From Scortum barcoo (Eukaryota > Chordata > Actinopteri > Centrarchiformes > Terapontidae), in the NCBI GenBank assembly GCA_023238725.1, contig CM041531.1, forward strand, positions 24,096,143 through 24,160,142: a stretch of 64,000 bases of DNA, in the 5' to 3' direction. Below are positions 59,654 to 64,000 of the stretch, piece by piece (the first letter of the stretch is position 1; every line of letters begins with the position of its first letter). The position numbers and the translations under genes are program-made. The notes under the pieces were generated by a model. It searched no databases, was not told the origin of the DNA, and worked only from the letters and a program-made list of their open reading frames with translations.

Positions 59654-60345
59654 GTAAGACCCCCTATAGCTTTCATATTGTTATGCCACAGCCTAGGGGA
59701 ATCTAAGGCACAACATAAAGGGTGTGACTCCCTCTCTCCCTGCTCCCAAGGATGACCAGAAGATACAGAATTGCAGTCCAACGAAAATATTTATTAACAA
59801 AAACTGGGTTTCATAGGCGTCGGGGGAGAGCACGGCCAAAACAACAAACAAAACCATCTAGAAACAAAAATCCACTAACTTACCTACTTGAATAAGAAAA
59901 TAAAACACAGGTATCTTACCTGCCTCCCTAAACATAAACAAGAGAAAACTTAAGAAAAGAAAACAGCTTCTCCCCCCTACAAGAACCTGGACTGCACCAA
60001 AGAAATAACAAAAAAACTCAAAGGTGGTATGGCTGCACACATGCAGCACCACACATGCAATATGATTTACACAAGGAGCACACAGCACGCCACTGTCTGG
60101 CCGGGAGTCAGGATGCAAAATGAGAGAGAGATCTGGCCGGCATGGGCAGGTCCCATTTTGAACCTGGACCTGCTGATCCTCCGTCCAATCACCGGCCTAC
60201 CACCTAGACAGACAGAACACAAGAGGGAAGGAGGGGAAGGACAAAGAAAACAGCACCTCCCTCAGGCAGGGAGAGACAACACACACTGGGGAAGATACAG
60301 ACACAGACACACACTGAAACATAACCCTGTGACCCCGGGTCTTAA

Positions 60346-60367
60346 CCCCCCCACCCCCACCCCCACC
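60346..60367 (-). repeat. G-rich run able to form a G-quadruplex
   Basis: The minus strand reads GGTGGGGGTGGGGGTGGGGG.., giving several G-runs separated by single T bases. It lies just downstream of the RNase H fragment of the Gmr1-like remnant, near where a polypurine tract and 3' LTR would be expected. Confidence 0.7.
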
Positions 60368-60404
60368 TAAGATCAAACATTTCATCCCTCAAAAGAAATG
60401 TTGT

Positions 60405-61150
60405 GATAATCAGGACCCTGCACGAGCCACAACGTTCTGGGTTCCTTTGAGGTGACGGATCTCAATGTTAAAATCCTGCAGCAGCAATGACCAGCGCATC
60501 AGGCGCTGATTATGATTGCGCATGTGAGACAGGAACACCAGTGGATTGTGGTCTGAAAACACAAGGACCGGGGTGGAACCCCGGGGGTGGTCCAACATAA
60601 ACTTCAAAGTGCTGTAGTGATAATAGCAATGCCAGGGCTTCCTTCTCAATAGTGCTATAATTCAACAGATGTTTGTTGAATTTTTTTTGAGAAGTAGCAC
60701 ACTGGGTGATCAATGCCATGATCTTCCTGCAGACAAACTGCACCTGCGCCATAAGCGCTCGCATCCACCTCCACCTTAAAGGGACGCGCGAAATCAGGTG
60801 CAGCCAGCACAGGCGCACTGCACAGAAGAGCCTTAGCAGAACGGAATGAGTCCTGACATTCTGCGGTTCAAACAAACTGTCTGGTGGAGCTCATCAAGCT
60901 AGCTCGCAAAATTTTTACAAAACCCACAGTAATAGCCACACATCCCCAGAAAGGCGGAGCTGCCGCCGCGTTTCTGGCACAGGGAAATCCAGAATGGCCT
61001 GCACCTTAGCCAACATGGGACGTACCTGTCCCTGCCCTACTTGTTTTTTTATTCCTAAATGGCTGGACACGTTGTGGTCATGGGCTAACCTTAACACCTG
61101 GAGATGGAACTCCTTCGGCACGACCACCTGAACAGCCACATCGAGGGCTG
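60405..61150 (-). mobile_element. Ty3/gypsy-type retroelement fragment with integrase-first order (Gmr1-like)
   Basis: Read on the minus strand, from 61150 down: the integrase zinc-binding part (AVQVVVPKEFHLQVL), then abruptly the end of reverse transcriptase (VRPMLAKVQAILDFPVPETR) and RNase H (NYSTIEKEALALLLSLQHFE, VFSDHNPLVFLSHMRN, RLMRWSLLLQDFNIEIRHLK). Frameshifts and a missing integrase core and RT body make it inactive. Integrase lying before RT is unusual for Ty3/gypsy but is the order of the Gmr1 group described from cod. Confidence 0.7.
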
Positions 61151-62045
61151 GTGATGGATCTGCATGGATGAAGGGAGTTTAAGGTGGACAGCAGAGGGGT
61201 TAATCATTTCCTGAATAGCGAATGGACCAAAATAGTGGGAGGACAGTTTGCATGATTCGCTTCTGAGAGGTATGTTCTTAGATGATAACCAGACAGACTG
61301 ACCTTTAGTGTACTGCGAGGCAGGAGACTGGTGCTTATCCGCTGCTCGCTGGTTCCTCCTTCTAGTCACCTCAAGGGCCACTTGGGTCCTCTGCCACATC
61401 ACCTGGCAGCACTGGAGGTGATGCTGCACTGACGGGACGGACAGTTTATGGTGCGAAAACAGTAGTGGATGGTAAGCAAGGGAGGCTTTGAATGGTGACA
61501 ACCCGGTGGCGGAGCTGACCAGGAAATTGTGGGAGTATTCAATCCAGGGTAAGTAGGACTTCCAGGAACTAGGGTTAGCGGCAGACATGTAGATGCTCTT
61601 GTCTCTGGCACAGGTGGTGCAGCTGAGCACAAAGTCTTGATCGTCCTGGTCAAGGGTGGGCCACTAGAACAATCACTTGATGACAGTCTGGGTTTGGTTG
61701 ATTCCGAGGTGGCAGGCAAACTTGGGCGAGTGACACCACTGAAGTACCTCAGAATGGATGGCATCTGGGATGAACAGATGACCCGGAGGACCCCCTCCCA
61801 GATCTGTCTGCTGGGCCCTTTGGACGGTGGCCTCTATGTCCCAGGTCAGGACCACAATGATCTGGGATGATGGGAGGATGTTGTTGGTCTCCTGGGCAGT
61901 CTCCTCCATGGTGAATTGCCACGAGAGGGCATCAGGCCCGATATTGATGGACCCAGGCTGGTATGTGAGGGTGAAATTGAACTTGCTGAAGAACAGGACC
62001 TACCAGGCTTGATGTGAATTCAGTCCCTGGCTATCTGGAAGTAAG
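61150..62045 (-). mobile_element. Second Ty3/gypsy-type pol fragment (RNase H end and integrase)
   Basis: On the minus strand from about 62030: the end of RNase H (KFNFTLTYQPGS, DALSWQF), the integrase zinc-binding part (HLFIPDAIHSEVLQWCHSPK, TTCARDKS) and the integrase C-terminal region (LPWIEYSHNFLVSSATG and the domain starting YTKGQSVWLSSK). The catalytic core between CARDKS and the C-terminal part is deleted. RNase H before integrase is the usual gypsy order, so this is a different element from its neighbour. It joins the Gmr1-like piece near 61140-61150 on the same strand. Confidence 0.72.
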
Positions 62046-64000
62046 CAAGATTTTTGTGGAAGACAGCATTTGAAGTGAACCAGTGGTGTATTAAATGCTG
62101 TCTTCCATTCATCTCCCAGTGGAAGCCCAAGATGAGTGGAGTGTTAGGAGCAGAGATTAGTAAGAACTGGATGGTCTCACTGTGATTTCGGGAAACACCT
62201 GGGCGAGAAGTTGGCCACAGAACACTGTCCCTGTGAGAGCTTCATAAGACGAGAAGAAGTGTTAAAGTTAATATCGCTGCAATCAAAAACTAGCCAGAAT
62301 TTTTCCAAAAACTCACAGAAAGTGATTTCTTTCAGGGCTCCTCAGGCGGACCTGGCTTCGGCCCAAGTTAGAACCTTCTCTCACAACAGCCCCAGAATAA
62401 AATGAATCTTAAATGAATGTTGGATGAAAAGGAGACTGGCTTTAACTTGAATTGCAGGTTGCACTGGAATAAGAAACCTCGACTGAGAACGGCTCGGGAG
62501 GAGCGACGTGGGTATGTCTCGGATGCAGACTTAAGAATGGACCAGGAAGACAGAGAGGGTTTGACAATGAAACAGAGTTTTAATGTTCTTTCAGGCACAT
62601 TAAGAGCGCTGTGGGGGTGAGTCCAGTGTGACTGTTTCAAGGGGGCTAGGTGTCGGTGGTTGTCCAGTGCAAAAACAAACATTTAAGCCACACAGTTACA
62701 GATCATGATAACGGACGGTCTGGCAGGGAGTGGAGGAATGAGCTGGTCTTAAATACTGGAGAAGACTAGGTGGCTTAATTGCTGATCTCTTGAAGATGTG
62801 TCAAAGAGGCCAGGTGTGATGATGATGACCTGGAATAACCTCCTCGTCTTCCTCTGTGAAAACAGACAAAGACAGACGGGGAGACAAACACACACACAAG
62901 GGAGAGAAAGGGAAAAACACAGACAAACTAAACTGCTGTTGTTAAATCTAATCAAGTCATTTCTATCTATAACTGAGTTCTAAAACCCTCACTGACAAAA
63001 ATTAACCAATATTACGACATTATTTCAACTAGTTGTTGTAGTTTATTAGGCCTTCTCTTCTTCAGAAGAAAAAATGATGATGCGATGATGGGTGCAGGAA
63101 AAGACTGATACAAGCTTGTTGAACAAAGATTTATTTATGATTTATTTGAAGCAAGCCAATATCAGAAATCAGACACTGCAGATGTCTGAGAGAGATTCTG
63201 CCAATGATGAAACTCTGCCTTTGTCCACCCAGATCACACATTTTAAAGCTTACATGACACCACTCATTTCATATTGAATGTATAGCTAATTTCTAATAGT
63301 ATAATGAGGAGAAAAGCCAACCCTTTAACCAAAGTTGGTCACCTATCACTTCCTCTAACTCTTAGCCTTATCTTCCTCATAAACGTTCCTGATTAATGTT
63401 GACAGAACTGATAGCAATATACATCAAGTTTAGGTGACTTTAGGTTTCTCAGTGTCTCTGCTACCCTTATATGGGCATAAGACCATCTGGTCCCTATCCA
63501 ATTGCTTGGAACCTGTCAAGAAAATATTCTCTGAAGTTTACAATCCAACTAGGCTTTATCCTCATATAACCTATGCAGCTTATAGCAACCATATTTGTGT
63601 GTGGGTGTCCTGTAGGCTCTCTTGTGTCTGGAACATAACACCAGGTGGTTAAACACATACACAATCAGGGTCAACAAGTTCACGTTCGTGCTTACATTCC
63701 AAAGCAAAAAGTATCTTCAAGGTCCGGGTGGACTAAACCTCAGCCAACATTACATTCAGCATCATCAGGAAAACTATCAGCTTTATTATACATCTAACAG
63801 GCAGATACCTCATTGTCAATAGGAATCAAATAGTTTTAAGTTATTTCTCAAAACAAGAAACACTGCAGCAGAAATACTGTTTCAAATAAGTTCAACCAAA
63901 AAACACAAAAAACCCTTTTCCAGAGCTTTGAACCACATCTCATGGGCTTCCTCAGTCCATGGAGAGAATGTCCAGTTGTCATGGAAATAGCTCAGGTGCC
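62046..64000. other. Retroelement debris grading into unrecognised DNA
   Basis: 62046-62700 is GC-moderate and may hold further LTR or gag/pol debris, but no motif could be placed. From 62700 on no gene, RNA or repeat was recognised apart from CA/GA-rich stretches near 62865-62925. Confidence 0.4.

Noticed and set aside
1..64000. CRISPR arrays, operons, tRNA or rRNA genes
   Set aside because: The window is vertebrate nuclear DNA. The regular repeats are microsatellites and no tRNA-like cloverleaf or rRNA segment was recognised by eye.

Overview
This window is nuclear DNA from a bony fish, probably a percomorph-type teleost (inferred). It has vertebrate split genes with GT-AG introns, CpG-rich promoters, a Tc1-type transposon, non-LTR and Ty3/gypsy-type retroelement remains, a widespread teleost interspersed repeat, a teleost-type C2H2 zinc-finger gene and many microsatellites. 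There are no bacterial-type operons and no CRISPR array.

Layout. 1-5.8 kb: gene-poor DNA with microsatellites, a perfect hairpin and one candidate exon of unknown origin. 5.9-23.05 kb (+): rufy2 (RUN + coiled coil + FYVE), 19 coding exons plus an alternative last exon at 17.9 kb that would end the protein before the FYVE finger; exon 10 carries a 2-base frameshift. 25.6-28.6 kb: a Tc1-like transposon with a 5'-truncated LINE nested in it. 29.6-36.2 kb (-): hnrnph3, an RNA-binding protein gene with three quasi-RRMs whose first RRM is broken by a 2-base frameshift. 36.98-41.35 kb (+): pbld, complete (287 aa). 43.08-53.0 kb (-): dna2, complete (1368 aa over 24 exons), with Fe-S nuclease and SF1 helicase domains and a long N-terminal extension that carries a PCNA-binding motif. 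54.4-54.9 kb: LINE 3' remnant. 55.36-57.43 kb (-): a six-finger C2H2 gene. 59.4-59.7 kb: two small candidate exons. 59.7-62.1 kb: two degraded Ty3/gypsy-type pol fragments joined head to tail. 62.1-64 kb: nothing recognised.

Gene context. The block rufy2-hnrnph3-pbld keeps the order and orientation of human 10q21.3 (rufy2/hnrnph3 tail to tail, hnrnph3/pbld head to head). dna2, which in human lies on the RUFY2 side, is here beyond pbld and facing it, so a local rearrangement separates the lineages. The genes are not one pathway: rufy2 is an endosomal effector, hnrnph3 a splicing factor, pbld a PhzF-fold protein and dna2 a replication and end-resection enzyme. The zinc-finger and hnrnph3 promoters share a TCTCGCGA-type element.

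No clearly new biological system was seen. The points most worth checking are the two frameshifts, the FYVE-less rufy2 end, the N-terminal PIP box of dna2, the integrase-before-RT order in the retroelement, and the two candidate exons.
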